A stretch of DNA of 42,556 bases, from contig VBEC01000031.1 of NCBI GenBank assembly GCA_005883615.1, positions 33,765 to 76,320 on the forward strand, read 5' to 3'. Position numbers and translations under genes: made by a program. This document shows positions 8,233 through 16,749 of the stretch, one piece after another. Each line of letters begins with the position of its first letter. Position 1 is the first letter of the stretch. This DNA is from Chloroflexota bacterium (GTDB lineage: Bacteria; Chloroflexota; Limnocylindria; Limnocylindrales; CSP1-4). The notes under the pieces were generated by a model, which did no database searches, was not told where the DNA came from, and was given only the letters and a program-made list of their open reading frames with translations.

Positions 8233-9077
8233 CGACGGTCGACAGCCATCATCATTTCTGGGACCCGAGCCGGGCCGACTACCCGTGGATGACCGACGAG
8301 CTCGTCGCGATCCGGCGCGTCTTCGGGCCCGATGACCTGAGACCGCTGCTGGCCGCGGCGGGAATCGACGCCTCCATCGTGGTCCAGACGCGATCGAGCA
8401 TCGAGGAGACCGCCGAGTTCCTGGCGACCGCCGCCGGTGAGCCGTTCGTGGCAGGGGTCGTCGGCTGGGTCGACCTGACCGATCCGGCCGTCCCCGAATC
8501 CATCGCCCGGCTGCGAGGGCTTTCCGGAGGCGACAGGCTCGTCGGCGTCCGCCACCAGGTTCACGACGAAGACGACCCCGCGTGGCTGGGACGCCCGGAC
8601 GTCCGACGCGGCCTGGCTGCCGTTGCAAACGCCGGGCTCGCCTATGACCTCCTCGTGCGGACCCGCGAGCTGCCGGCAGCCCTCGAAGCTGTGCGGGCGC
8701 TGCCCGACCTTCGGTTCGTCGTGGACCACATTGCCAAGCCCGAGATCGCGGGCGGCGTGCTCGAGCCGTGGGCCGGCCGGCTCGCGACGCTGGCCCGGCT
8801 GCCAAACACGTTCTGCAAGCTGTCCGGGATGGTGACCGAGGCGGTGTGGACCGATTGGAGCGTGGACGATCTGCGCCCGTATGCCGACCTCGTCCTCGAG
8901 ACGTTCGGCCCGAGCCGGCTGCTGTTCGGGTCGGATTGGCCGGTCTGCTTGCTGGCGGCCGGTTATCAGGATGTCGTGGACGTGACGCACGCCCTGATCG
9001 AGGACCTCTCCGTGGATGAGCACGGATCGATCTTCGGTGGAACCGCGACCGAGGTCTACCGGCTGGCGCTCGACTGA
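8229..9077 (+). CDS. Amidohydrolase-family sugar lactonase (L-fucono-1,5-lactonase-like)
   Basis: A 282-residue amidohydrolase 2 TIM barrel of the L-fuconolactonase/2-pyrone-4,6-dicarboxylate lactonase group (cog3618). The N-terminus [10 protein letters not shown] supplies His7 and His9; VVDHIAKP gives His167, and LFGSDWPV gives Asp236, all expected catalytic or metal residues. The frame is open from 7863, but ATG 8229 is the true start: it overlaps the aldo/keto reductase stop by 4 bp and sits directly before the conserved N-terminus. It would open the lactone made by the preceding enzyme to the aldonate, substrate of the dehydratase at 10904. Its end overlaps the convergent FAH gene by 22 bp. 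Confidence 0.9.
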   Translation: MTTVDSHHHFWDPSRADYPWMTDELVAIRRVFGPDDLRPLLAAAGIDASIVVQTRSSIEETAEFLATAAGEPFVAGVVGWVDLTDPAVPESIARLRGLSGGDRLVGVRHQVHDEDDPAWLGRPDVRRGLAAVANAGLAYDLLVRTRELPAALEAVRALPDLRFVVDHIAKPEIAGGVLEPWAGRLATLARLPNTFCKLSGMVTEAVWTDWSVDDLRPYADLVLETFGPSRLLFGSDWPVCLLAAGYQDVVDVTHALIEDLSVDEHGSIFGGTATEVYRLALD

Positions 9078-9976
9078 GCCGCGCCCGTCGTGCCGGGCGA
9101 GGCGGCTGGCGAGACGGGCCAGGGGCCGCCGACGAGCGTGACCGCGTTTTCCAGGACGCCGAGGTCCCCGCCCTCGATTCGGACGAGGTCTCCATCCAGC
9201 AGGGTGAACGACGCGTCCGGCACGATCCCTGTCCCGGTCAGGAGGATCGCTCCGCTGGGCAGCTCGAGCGCGCGCCCGAGAAAGGCGACGAGCTCCTCGA
9301 GGGGCCGCCTGATTCGTGCCGTCGTGGTCGACTCGTCGACGATCACCACGCCTTCCCGGAGGACGGCGAGGCGGAGGGCGAACGGCGGCGCGGTGCTCGC
9401 GGCCGGAACGAGCGCCGGGCCCAGCGCGCAGGAGCCGTCGTACACCTTGGCCTGCGGCAGGTAGAGCGGATTCTCGCCTTCGATCGTCCGGCTCGAGACA
9501 TCGTTGCCGAGCGTGTAGCCGGCGATCGTGAGATCCGCGGCGACCACCAGCGCGAGCTCGGGCTCGGGCACGTTCCAATCCGAGTCCCTTCGGATGCCGA
9601 CCCGTTCCGCCGGCCCGCGAACGCGCCAGCCGGGCGCCTTGAAGAAGAGCTCGGGCCGGACGGCATCGTAGACATGGTCGTACACGGACGCCTCGGTCGA
9701 CTCCTCCATCCGCGCATCGCGCGAGCGTTCGTAGGTGACGCCGGCGGCCCATACCTCCTGATCGTCGATGGGGGCGAGCAGCCGGGCGGCCGCGGGGATT
9801 GGACCTTCACCCGGGCCGTCGAGGACCACCTCGGCCAGGCGGCCCGCGCCCCCCTGCAGGATTGCCGCCACCGTCAGGTTGGCGGCCAGAAGCTCCGCGG
9901 GACCGCTGCCGACCATCCCTCGGGCAAGACGGATCGACCCGTCCGGGAGCGCCAGGCGGAACAGTCCGGCGCTCAA
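9056..9976 (-). CDS. Fumarylacetoacetate hydrolase family protein, 2-keto-3-deoxy-sugar-acid dehydratase type
   Basis: About 306 residues, FAH fold but a different branch from the gene at 4273. The block [19 protein letters not shown] followed by [11 protein letters not shown] is characteristic of 2-dehydro-3-deoxy-D-arabinonate dehydratases, which convert 2-keto-3-deoxy acids to 2,5-dioxo acids. Probable metal ligands are Glu138 and Glu140 (EPELAL) and Asp159. The frame runs to 10078, but that would bury it in the IclR gene; TTG 9976, 8 bp after the IclR stop, gives a normal N-terminus ([12 protein letters not shown]). No good Shine-Dalgarno is seen, so the start is tentative. It is co-directional with and just downstream of IclR, so probably autoregulated with it. 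Confidence 0.85.
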   Translation of the reverse strand: MSAGLFRLALPDGSIRLARGMVGSGPAELLAANLTVAAILQGGAGRLAEVVLDGPGEGPIPAAARLLAPIDDQEVWAAGVTYERSRDARMEESTEASVYDHVYDAVRPELFFKAPGWRVRGPAERVGIRRDSDWNVPEPELALVVAADLTIAGYTLGNDVSSRTIEGENPLYLPQAKVYDGSCALGPALVPAASTAPPFALRLAVLREGVVIVDESTTTARIRRPLEELVAFLGRALELPSGAILLTGTGIVPDASFTLLDGDLVRIEGGDLGVLENAVTLVGGPWPVSPAASPGTTGAAQSSASR

Positions 9977-9983
9977 CGTTCGC

Positions 9984-10832
9984 TCAGGGCCTGCGGCCGT
10001 CGCCGTCCCCGCGATGGACGAGCAGCGGGTGCGCGAGCAGACGGGCCAGCCGCTTGAGGTCGGCGGCGAGCGCTTCACGACGCGCGCCGTCTGCGCGGGC
10101 TTTGAGAAGCGTCACGCTGACGCCATAGGGCGGATCCGCGGAGCTGCGGCGCCGGATGGACACACCCAGACAGACGATCCCTTCCGCCGTCTCCTCCTCG
10201 TCCACGGCATAGCCGCGCCGGCGCACCTCGTCGAGGTCGTCCAGGAGGCCAGCGACACGGCGGTGGGAATTTGGCGTCAGCGTCGGCAGCGCTTCCACTC
10301 CGCGCAGGCGCTCTGCGAGATCGTCCGGATCGAGTGACGCTAGGGTAGCCTTCCCAAGGGCCGTGCACGATGCCGGTAGTCGCCGACCGATCTCGGAGGC
10401 GAGGCGAATTGGCTGGCGGCCGTCGTGGCGTGCGACGTAGGTGACTTCCAGCCCGTCGAGGAGCGCCATCTGGATCGTCTCTTCGGACGCCACCGGCAGC
10501 TGCGCTGCCAGATCGTGGAATTCGTGGACCTGGTCGACCCCGCTCAGATATGCCCCACCCAGCTCGGCCAGCCGGCGGCCAAGACCGAAACCGGCGTCGA
10601 CCCGGCGCACCAGACCAGCCTCGACGAGCGCCCCGCAGATGTTGGCAACCGAGGACTTGGGGAGGCCGAGGCGGCGGGCGAGATCGCTCAGGGGAGTGGC
10701 CGCCGACGGGTGCTCGGCGAGGACGTCGAGGATCGCGGCAGCCCGAGTCACCGCGGGAGCCAGGGAGGCGCCGGCGCGGAGGTCCGAGTCGGCCTCGGAC
10801 GATTCGTTGACAGTGCTTGACGCGATTCGCAT
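9984..10832 (-). CDS. IclR family transcriptional regulator
   Basis: A 282-residue regulator with the IclR layout: N-terminal winged helix-turn-helix (about 28-85, with [28 protein letters not shown] and [13 protein letters not shown]) and a C-terminal effector-binding domain ([33 protein letters not shown]). IclR proteins usually sense small organic or sugar acids and control adjacent catabolic genes. ATG 10832 is preceded by TAGGCT and then seven bases, with no Shine-Dalgarno, so it is probably leaderless. It is divergent from the fuconate-dehydratase-like gene and upstream of the FAH gene it likely co-controls. The effector is probably a 2-keto-3-deoxy acid or the aldonate; this is inference. 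Confidence 0.92.
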   Translation of the reverse strand: MRIASSTVNESSEADSDLRAGASLAPAVTRAAAILDVLAEHPSAATPLSDLARRLGLPKSSVANICGALVEAGLVRRVDAGFGLGRRLAELGGAYLSGVDQVHEFHDLAAQLPVASEETIQMALLDGLEVTYVARHDGRQPIRLASEIGRRLPASCTALGKATLASLDPDDLAERLRGVEALPTLTPNSHRRVAGLLDDLDEVRRRGYAVDEEETAEGIVCLGVSIRRRSSADPPYGVSVTLLKARADGARREALAADLKRLARLLAHPLLVHRGDGDGRRP

Positions 10833-10903
10833 ACTGTTCAGCCTACCGGGTATCGTCCAGCATTCTGTACGATCTGTCCAGACCAGAGGGCCACGAACGT
10901 CTC
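10833..10903. promoter_or_regulatory. Divergent IclR/dehydratase promoter with repeated half-sites
   Basis: Minus strand: TAGGCT (10845-10840), seven bases before the IclR ATG, a leaderless -10. Plus strand: TACGAT (10868-10873) is a candidate -10 for the dehydratase. Three similar words lie about two helical turns apart: CTGTTCAG (10834-10841), TCGTCCAG (10853-10860) and CTGTCCAG (10874-10881). There is also ATCGT (10852-10856) inverted against ACGAT (10869-10873). Binding at these would cover both promoters, as expected for IclR autoregulation. Confidence 0.45.
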
Positions 10904-12280
10904 ATGGCGGCGCGGATCTCTTCGCTCGACGTTCTCGACGTGCGCTTCCCGACCTCGCGCTCGCTCGACGGGTCGGACGCGATGAACCTGGACCCCGACT
11001 ATTCCGCGGCGTACGTCGTCCTGCGCACCGACGATGGGTCCCGGCTGGAGGGGCACGGGCTGACCTTCACGATCGGGCGCGGCACCGAGGTCGTGGTCGC
11101 CGCGATCCACGCGCTCGCCCCCATCGTGGTGGGCCGCCAGACCGATGAGGTCTTCGGTGACATCGGCGCCTTCTGGCGCGACCTGGTCGGCGACAGCCAA
11201 CTTCGCTGGATCGGCCCCGAGAAGGGCGCCGTGCACCTCGCAACCGCGGCGATCGTGAACGCGACCTGGGATCTGTGGGCCAAACGCGAAGGCAAGCCAC
11301 TGTGGAAACTGCTGGTCGACATGCCATCGGAGGAGATCGTCCGCGCGATCGACTTCCGCTACCTGACCGACGCCCTGACTCCGAACGACGCGCTCGAGAT
11401 GCTCGGCCGGCTGGAGGCCACTCGCGCCGCGCGCGAGGAGGAGATCGCCCGTGACGGGTACCCCGCCTACACCACATCGGTCGGCTGGCTCGGCTATTCG
11501 GACGAGAAGATCCGGCGCCTGTCCGGCGAGGCCCTCGCTGACGGGTGGACGCGCTTCAAGATGAAGGTGGGCCGCGACATCGGCGACGACCTGCGCCGCG
11601 CGCGCATCGTTCGTGAGGCGATCGGGCCGGACAACCTGCTGATGATGGATGCCAACCAGACCTGGGATGTCGCCACGGCGATCAGCTGGATGGAGCCGCT
11701 GGCTGAATTCGAACCCTACTGGATCGAGGAGCCCACGAGCCCGGACGACATCCTCGGCCATGCCGCGATCGCCCGCGCGGTGCACCCGATCCGCGTCGCG
11801 ACCGGCGAACACGTCCAGAACCGCGTCATGTTCAAGCAATTCCTCGCCGCCGGCGCGATGGACATCTGCCAGGTCGACGCCTGCCGCCTGGGCGGCGTGA
11901 ACGAAGCCCTGGCCGTGCTCCTGCTGGCCAGCCGTTTCGGCGTCCCCGTCTGTCCCCACGCCGGGGGTGTCGGCCTGTGCGAGCTCGTCCAGCACCTGTC
12001 GATCTTCGACTACATCGGGGTAAGCGGGGATCTGGACGGACGAATGATCGAGTATGTCGACCACCTGCACGAGCACTTCCTGGATCCCGTCGTCATCCGA
12101 GATGGGCGGTACCAGGTCCCAACGCGACCCGGCTACAGCGCCGAGATGCGCCCCGAGTCGCTTGCCCGCTATCGGTTCCCGGACGGGGCCGAGTGGCGGT
12201 CCAATTCTGTGGACGGAGCCGGAGGAGCCAGCCCGACCGTCAATGCGGCTGGGAATGAGGCAGCTCCGCGGTTGTCCTAG
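10904..12280 (+). CDS. Enolase-superfamily L-fuconate dehydratase-like protein
   Basis: A 458-residue enolase-superfamily sugar-acid dehydratase. It shows the family's Lys-x-Lys (FKMKVG, Lys219 and Lys221), metal ligands Asp249 (MMDANQ), Glu275 (WIEEP) and Glu302 (ATGEH), and the acid/base His352 (CPHAGG). Its length and the [11 protein letters not shown] and DYIGVSG stretches match L-fuconate dehydratase, which makes 2-keto-3-deoxy-L-fuconate. The frame opens at 10817, but ATG 10904 is preferred because the family N-terminus ([14 protein letters not shown]) begins there; AGAGGG about 13 bases upstream is a weak ribosome site. It is first gene of a plus-strand unit with the ABC importer. Fuconate is the best-guess substrate. 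Confidence 0.9.
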   Translation: MAARISSLDVLDVRFPTSRSLDGSDAMNLDPDYSAAYVVLRTDDGSRLEGHGLTFTIGRGTEVVVAAIHALAPIVVGRQTDEVFGDIGAFWRDLVGDSQLRWIGPEKGAVHLATAAIVNATWDLWAKREGKPLWKLLVDMPSEEIVRAIDFRYLTDALTPNDALEMLGRLEATRAAREEEIARDGYPAYTTSVGWLGYSDEKIRRLSGEALADGWTRFKMKVGRDIGDDLRRARIVREAIGPDNLLMMDANQTWDVATAISWMEPLAEFEPYWIEEPTSPDDILGHAAIARAVHPIRVATGEHVQNRVMFKQFLAAGAMDICQVDACRLGGVNEALAVLLLASRFGVPVCPHAGGVGLCELVQHLSIFDYIGVSGDLDGRMIEYVDHLHEHFLDPVVIRDGRYQVPTRPGYSAEMRPESLARYRFPDGAEWRSNSVDGAGGASPTVNAAGNEAAPRLS

Positions 12281-12295
12281 GGTGAAGGAGGAAGC

Positions 12296-13795
12296 ATGCG
12301 AAACGGCACACGATTGGGAGGCCTGACCTGGCTCGCTGCCGTCGTCACGGTGGCGACGGCGTGCACGGGCTTGAGCTCGAGCGGGTCACCGGGTTCGGGC
12401 GCGATCTCCGTCAACATCCTGACCTTCACGGGTCCCCAGATCGCTGAGCCGCTTCAGCGCCGCGCGCCCGACTTCAGGACGGCCAACCCCAATATCTCCA
12501 TCTCGGTCACGACCGTCCCGTTCAGCGACCTGTACCAGAAGATCCTGACGGACGTCTCGACCGGGACGAACAGCTACCAGGCGTTCGTCTTTGACCCGCA
12601 GTGGATGGGCGACTTCGTTGGCCCCGGCTATCTCGAAGACCTCAGCACTCGAGTGAAAGCGGATGCCAGCCTCAAGTGGGACGACATCGGCGCGTTCTTC
12701 CGGGACTTCAGCGCGACCTACCAGGGCAAGGTCTACACGATCCCCCTGGATGGCGACTTCCACATGGTCTATTACCGGACCGACATCCTGGCCAAGGATG
12801 GCTTGAAGCCACCCGAGACCTGGGACGACTACCTCGCCATCGCCCAGAAGGAACAGGGACAGGATCTGAACGGCGACGGCCAGGGCGATTACGGCTCCTG
12901 CATTTCCAAGAAGCGCAACGCCCAGGCCTACTGGTTCATCACGTCGATCGCGGGTGGGTTCATCCAGACCGACGGCACGAACCAGGGCGCGTTCTTCAAC
13001 ACCGCGGACATGAAGCCGCTCGTGCAGAACGAGGCCTTCGCCGCCGCCCTCGACATCTACAAGAAGACGGGCCAGTTCGGACCGCCTAACGAGATCAACC
13101 TCGACGTCGGCGACACGCGCGGCCTGTTCACGTCGGGCCGCTGCGCCCTGTCCATGGACTGGGGCGACATCGGGACGCTTGCGATCGACCCCACGACCTC
13201 GAAGGTCAAGGACAAGGTCGGCGCGGTCATCCTGCCCGGCTCGAAGATGGTCCTCGACCGGAGCACCGGCAAGCTCGTCCCGTGCGACGCCACGACCTGC
13301 AAGAACGCCGTGAATGGCATCAACCACGCCCCGTTCGCGTCGTTCGGTGGCTGGTCCGGCGCGATCAACGGCAAGGTCAGCACCGCGGTGAAGGATGCGG
13401 CCTTCAAGTTCCTGTCGTACATGAGCGCACCCGAGCAGTCGAACGTGGACGTCACGATCGGCAAGACCGGTTTCAACCCGTATCGCACCTCGCAGTTCTC
13501 GGACACGAAGCTATGGGTCAAGGCCGGGATGAGTGAACAGGCTGCGAAGGACTACCTCGGGGCGATTCAGGCCAGCCTGCAGAGTCCCAACATGATCCTC
13601 GACCTGCGGATCCCGAAGACCCAGCAGTACCAGCAGGTCGTCCTGGACAAGGCGGTGGCTCAATTCCTCGCCGGCGAGATCGATCGCGACACCGCGATGA
13701 AACAGATCTATGACGGCTGGGAGGCGATCACCAACGCCGAGGGGCGCGACAAGCAGCTCTCGGCGTACAAGGCGAGTCTTGGCGTCCAGCGATAA
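12296..13795 (+). CDS. ABC transporter extracellular sugar-binding lipoprotein
   Basis: A 499-residue family 1 solute-binding protein (CUT1 type) exported and lipid-anchored. The N-terminal signal ends with a lipobox-like VATAC (Cys about residue 23), then a Ser/Gly linker and the binding domain (LTFTGPQIAEPL, IPLDGDFHMVYYRTDIL, PETWDDYLAIA, GRCALSMDWGDIG, SYMSAPEQ). It is somewhat longer than usual, with an inserted segment near 320-345 containing two cysteines (CDATTC). ATG 12296 follows AAGGAGGA at about 5 bases, the strongest ribosome site in the island. It feeds the two permeases downstream. The ligand should be the sugar or sugar acid degraded by the neighbours. Confidence 0.93.
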   Translation: MRNGTRLGGLTWLAAVVTVATACTGLSSSGSPGSGAISVNILTFTGPQIAEPLQRRAPDFRTANPNISISVTTVPFSDLYQKILTDVSTGTNSYQAFVFDPQWMGDFVGPGYLEDLSTRVKADASLKWDDIGAFFRDFSATYQGKVYTIPLDGDFHMVYYRTDILAKDGLKPPETWDDYLAIAQKEQGQDLNGDGQGDYGSCISKKRNAQAYWFITSIAGGFIQTDGTNQGAFFNTADMKPLVQNEAFAAALDIYKKTGQFGPPNEINLDVGDTRGLFTSGRCALSMDWGDIGTLAIDPTTSKVKDKVGAVILPGSKMVLDRSTGKLVPCDATTCKNAVNGINHAPFASFGGWSGAINGKVSTAVKDAAFKFLSYMSAPEQSNVDVTIGKTGFNPYRTSQFSDTKLWVKAGMSEQAAKDYLGAIQASLQSPNMILDLRIPKTQQYQQVVLDKAVAQFLAGEIDRDTAMKQIYDGWEAITNAEGRDKQLSAYKASLGVQR

Positions 13796-14975
13796 CTCCG
13801 AGACCCTAGATGCCCGAGGCCCGACCCCCGTCGAGGGGTCGGGCCTCGAGGTTGCCACCGGCGAGCGGGAACGCGTCGCCGGCCACACGTTCCGCGCCGC
13901 CGTGTCGGCGAAAAACGTCTTCCTGTGGCCGGCGTTGTTGGTCGTGCTGGCGCTGTCGATCTTCCCGCTGATCGTCTCGCTCTACCTGTCGGTCTCGCGA
14001 CTCGAGTTCCAGGCAAACGGGATCGACGTCCGCTTCCTCGGCTTCGACAATTACGCGTCGCTGCTCTTCGGAACCGAGCAGGACCACTTCATCGGCGTCT
14101 TGAAGCCGCTCACGCCCGTGGGCTGGATCATCGTCGCCGTGGTCGCGGCCATCACGGCGCGAGCCTTCGTGTCATATCTGCGCGGCGTCAATGTCCGGCT
14201 CCTCGGCCTGCTTCTGCGGGCGATCGCAGGCCTGCTCCTGGTGGGTCTCGTGTGGCTGTTCGCGCAGACGCTTTTCGCCCAGGGTGGCCGGCCCGGAACC
14301 CTGTTCGTCACCCTCGTCTACGTCTTCGTCGGCATCGCCGTCCAGTACCTGCTCGGGCTGGGCCTTGCCGTCCTTGCCACCCAGCGCCTGCGTGGCCAGC
14401 GGTTCTTTCGGGTCGTGTTCCTGTTGCCGATGACGATCACGCCGGTCGGGGTGGCGTACATGTTCCGGATGCTGACGGACACAGGGAAGGGGCCCTTCGT
14501 GCCGCTCTTCGACCTGGCTGGACTCCAGAACTTCGCTTGGGTCAACGATCCGTGGGGTGCCCGGATCGCGGTGATGATCGGCGACATCTGGCAGTGGACG
14601 CCGTTCATGTTCATCGTCCTGCTGGCGGCCCTCGAAGGCCAGGACCAGGAGATCACCGAGGCGGCCCTCGTCGATGGGGCGAACCGCCGGCAGGTGTTCC
14701 GCCACATCACGCTGCCCGCCCTGTTGCCGGTCACGACGACCGTGATCCTCATCCGGATGATCGAGGCGTTCAAGATCATCGACCTTCCGAACATCCTGAC
14801 CAACGGCGGGCCCGGGACGGCGACCGAGTCGCTGACCCTCGAAGCGTTCTTCGACTGGCGGACCCTCAACCTCGGACGTTCGGCGGCTCTCGCGTACATG
14901 CTGCTCATCGTGGTGACGCTCATCGCGACCGCCTACGTGAACCTCGTCCGCCGTCGCGTCACGGCTACCGCATGA
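13779..14975 (+). CDS. Carbohydrate ABC transporter permease, MalF type, with extra membrane segments
   Basis: About 398 residues. After a polar N-terminus comes TM1 (FLWPALLVVLALSIFPLIVS), then roughly 85 additional residues with two further hydrophobic stretches (VGWIIVAVVAAITA; LGLLLRAIAGLLLVGLVWLF) before the usual core (VYVFVGIAVQYLLGLGLAVLA). The cytoplasmic EAA loop that docks the ATPase is intact (EAALVDGANRRQVFRHITLP). TTG 13779 overlaps the binding-protein gene by 17 bp and has an AAGGCGAG-like ribosome site. A strong hairpin at 13815-13848 would then be coding, so GTG 13902, giving SAKNVFLWPA at the N-terminus, is a real alternative. No ATP-binding subunit is encoded nearby; a shared MsmK/UgpC-type ATPase is assumed. 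Confidence 0.88.
   Translation: MASSDNSETLDARGPTPVEGSGLEVATGERERVAGHTFRAAVSAKNVFLWPALLVVLALSIFPLIVSLYLSVSRLEFQANGIDVRFLGFDNYASLLFGTEQDHFIGVLKPLTPVGWIIVAVVAAITARAFVSYLRGVNVRLLGLLLRAIAGLLLVGLVWLFAQTLFAQGGRPGTLFVTLVYVFVGIAVQYLLGLGLAVLATQRLRGQRFFRVVFLLPMTITPVGVAYMFRMLTDTGKGPFVPLFDLAGLQNFAWVNDPWGARIAVMIGDIWQWTPFMFIVLLAALEGQDQEITEAALVDGANRRQVFRHITLPALLPVTTTVILIRMIEAFKIIDLPNILTNGGPGTATESLTLEAFFDWRTLNLGRSAALAYMLLIVVTLIATAYVNLVRRRVTATA
13815..13848 (+). terminator. 14-bp perfect hairpin after the binding-protein gene
   Basis: Bases 13815-13828 pair perfectly with 13835-13848 around a 6-base loop, 19 bases after the binding-protein stop. There is no T-run, so it is not a standard intrinsic terminator. 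Strong intercistronic stems at this place in sugar-importer operons typically stabilise the abundant binding-protein message and reduce permease expression; that role is inferred here. Confidence 0.55.
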
Positions 14976-14985
14976 GATCGGCACG

Positions 14986-16011
14986 ATGAGGACCCTCTTC
15001 CGGCGGCGTTCCGCGCTCGACCTTGGGCCCGTTTCGAAGGCAATCTCCTACGTGCTGCTCGTCGCGTGGGCATTCGTCGTCCTCTTCCCGCTGTACTGGC
15101 TGGCGATCACCTCGCTCAAGCAGCCCATCGACGTCGACAGCGGCCCCGTGTACCTGCCCGGCGTCGACTTCAAGCCCACCCTGGATGCCTGGAAGTACAT
15201 CCTCGTCGACCTGCAGAGCGACACCGTCCGGCCGTACGTCAACACCGTGGTGGTAGGGCTCAGCAGCGCGCTGATCGCGCTCATCCTCGGCTCGTCGGCG
15301 GCGTATGCCCTGGTGCGGTTCCGCTACTCGCCGCGGGTCGGCGTGATCGGCCTGTTCGTCGGCTGCATTCTGTTCACGATCGTGGCGCTGGCGCTTAGTG
15401 CCGCCGTCCCGCTTGCCGTTGTCTCGGCGGCCGCTGTGTTCCTGATCCTGTACCAGACCGTCGGGCGGCGCTTCAAGCGGGTGCTTGGCAACAGCGACGT
15501 GGCGTTCTGGCTGATCTCCCAACGGATGCTGCCGCCGGTTGCGGTCGTGATCCCGATCTACGTGCTCTTCCAACGCGTCGGCCTGCTCGACACGCGGCAG
15601 GCCCTGATCATCACGTACGTGGCGACGAACCTGCCGATCGTGGTCTGGCTGATGCGTGACTACTTCTCCAATGTCCCGATCGAGCTCGAGGAATCGGCCG
15701 CGGTCGACGGCGCCTCGCCATATCGGATCTTCCGCTCGATCGTGCTACCGGTGGCGGTCCCTGGCCTCGTGGCGACGTTCCTGTTCGTGCTCGTCTTCGC
15801 CTGGAACGAGTACCTGCTGGCGTTGTTCCTCTCGTCGGCCAACGCTCAGACGATGCCGCTGACGGTCGCCGCCCAGAACGCGACCCGCGGACCGCAGTGG
15901 TGGTACATGTCCGTCCTGATCCTGATCATGATCCTGCCCGTCATCGCGATGGCCGTCGCGCTGGAGCGGTACATCTCGCGAGGAATCCTGGTCGGCGCCG
16001 TCAAGGGCTAG
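14986..16011 (+). CDS. Carbohydrate ABC transporter permease, MalG type, with extra membrane segments
   Basis: A 341-residue partner permease, longer than the usual about 280. TM1 is SYVLLVAWAFVVLFPLYWLAI with the typical SLKQPIDV following. Between AYALVRFRY and RMLPPVAVVIPIYVLFQ, where ordinary MalG-type proteins have one short loop and helix, lie about 60 extra residues with hydrophobic stretches (VGVIGLFVGCILFTIVALALS; AVPLAVVSAAAVFLILY). The EAA loop is ESAAVDGASPYRIFRSIVLP, and the conserved FAWNEYLLALFL and C-terminal ISRGILVGAVKG are present. ATG 14986 starts 10 bp after the previous stop. Both permeases carry insertions in the same half of the protein, suggesting that the extra helices pack together. 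Confidence 0.92.
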   Translation: MRTLFRRRSALDLGPVSKAISYVLLVAWAFVVLFPLYWLAITSLKQPIDVDSGPVYLPGVDFKPTLDAWKYILVDLQSDTVRPYVNTVVVGLSSALIALILGSSAAYALVRFRYSPRVGVIGLFVGCILFTIVALALSAAVPLAVVSAAAVFLILYQTVGRRFKRVLGNSDVAFWLISQRMLPPVAVVIPIYVLFQRVGLLDTRQALIITYVATNLPIVVWLMRDYFSNVPIELEESAAVDGASPYRIFRSIVLPVAVPGLVATFLFVLVFAWNEYLLALFLSSANAQTMPLTVAAQNATRGPQWWYMSVLILIMILPVIAMAVALERYISRGILVGAVKG

Positions 16012-16074
16012 GCAGAAGGTCCGCCCATATCTGCGACGCGCCGGGAACGTGAATCCGGCCATTGGGCCGCGGCC

Positions 16075-16080
16075 TATCAT
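16075..16080 (+). promoter_or_regulatory. Leaderless -10 box of the aldolase gene
   Basis: TATCAT ends six bases before GTG 16087 and no Shine-Dalgarno lies between, the layout of a leaderless promoter. It would make the aldolase and kinase genes separately transcribed from the importer upstream. Confidence 0.45.
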
Positions 16081-16086
16081 CGGCTG

Positions 16087-16749
16087 GTGTTCACCGAAAC
16101 GGACCGACGGCCGCCGATTCCCGCGGCGATCAGCGGTCCGGGCGTCGTCGGCATCGGACGACGGCTCGATCCCGCCGCCGTCCTGCCGATCGGAGAAGGA
16201 CTGGCCAAGGGCGGCGTCAAGGCGTTCGAGATCACGCTGGGTGACCCGGATGCCCAGGAAGCCATCTCGCGGCTGGCGGATCGCTTCCCTGAAGGCAGCG
16301 AGCTCCTCCTCGGCGCCGGGACTGTCCTGGACCCGGGTGCTGCGGAGGCTGCGATTGGGGCGGGCGCCCGCTTTCTGGTGATGCCGCACCTCGACGAAGA
16401 GCTCGTTCGCTGGGCCGCCGCCCGAGGGATTCCGACCTTCCCCGGCGCGTTCACCCCGACGGAGATCCTGGCGGCGTGGCGTGCGGGAGCCAGCGCCGTG
16501 AAGCTGTTTCCCTCCTCGGTGGTCGGGCCGGCATTCATCCGCGAGTTTCGTGGGCCCTTCCCGGACATCCCGCTCATCCCTACCGGCGGCGTTACGCTCG
16601 AGTCCGCGCCGGGCTTCATCGCGGCCGGAGCCGTCGCGGTCGGACTGGGCAGCTGGCTGATGGCCGCCGGTGACGCCGGCACGGTCGAAGTCCGGGCGCG
16701 GAGCGTGGTCGAGGCGGTGGCGCGGGCGCGATCGGAATCGGCCGTATGA
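16087..16749 (+). CDS. KDPG/KHG-type class I aldolase
   Basis: A 220-residue TIM-barrel aldolase of the 2-dehydro-3-deoxy-phosphogluconate/4-hydroxy-2-oxoglutarate family, which splits 2-keto-3-deoxy acids (usually 6-phosphorylated) to pyruvate and an aldehyde. The Schiff-base Lys139 sits in SAVKLFPSS, the catalytic Glu48 in KAFEITL, and GAGTVL and PTGGV line the phosphate/pyruvate site. The N-terminus has VVGIGRR where many relatives have a VPVIR-like strand. GTG 16087 is the only start consistent with the fold and looks leaderless. The stop overlaps the next frame as ATGA. With the downstream kinase it makes a semi-phosphorylative Entner-Doudoroff pair. Confidence 0.92.
   Translation: MFTETDRRPPIPAAISGPGVVGIGRRLDPAAVLPIGEGLAKGGVKAFEITLGDPDAQEAISRLADRFPEGSELLLGAGTVLDPGAAEAAIGAGARFLVMPHLDEELVRWAAARGIPTFPGAFTPTEILAAWRAGASAVKLFPSSVVGPAFIREFRGPFPDIPLIPTGGVTLESAPGFIAAGAVAVGLGSWLMAAGDAGTVEVRARSVVEAVARARSESAV

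Noticed and set aside
8115-9752. 545-codon open frame on the minus strand
   Set aside because: Antisense to the lactonase and out of frame with the FAH gene; an effect of high GC.
12296-16011. Search for the importer's ATP-binding subunit
   Set aside because: No Walker A/LSGGQ protein is encoded anywhere in the window; a shared ATPase elsewhere is assumed.
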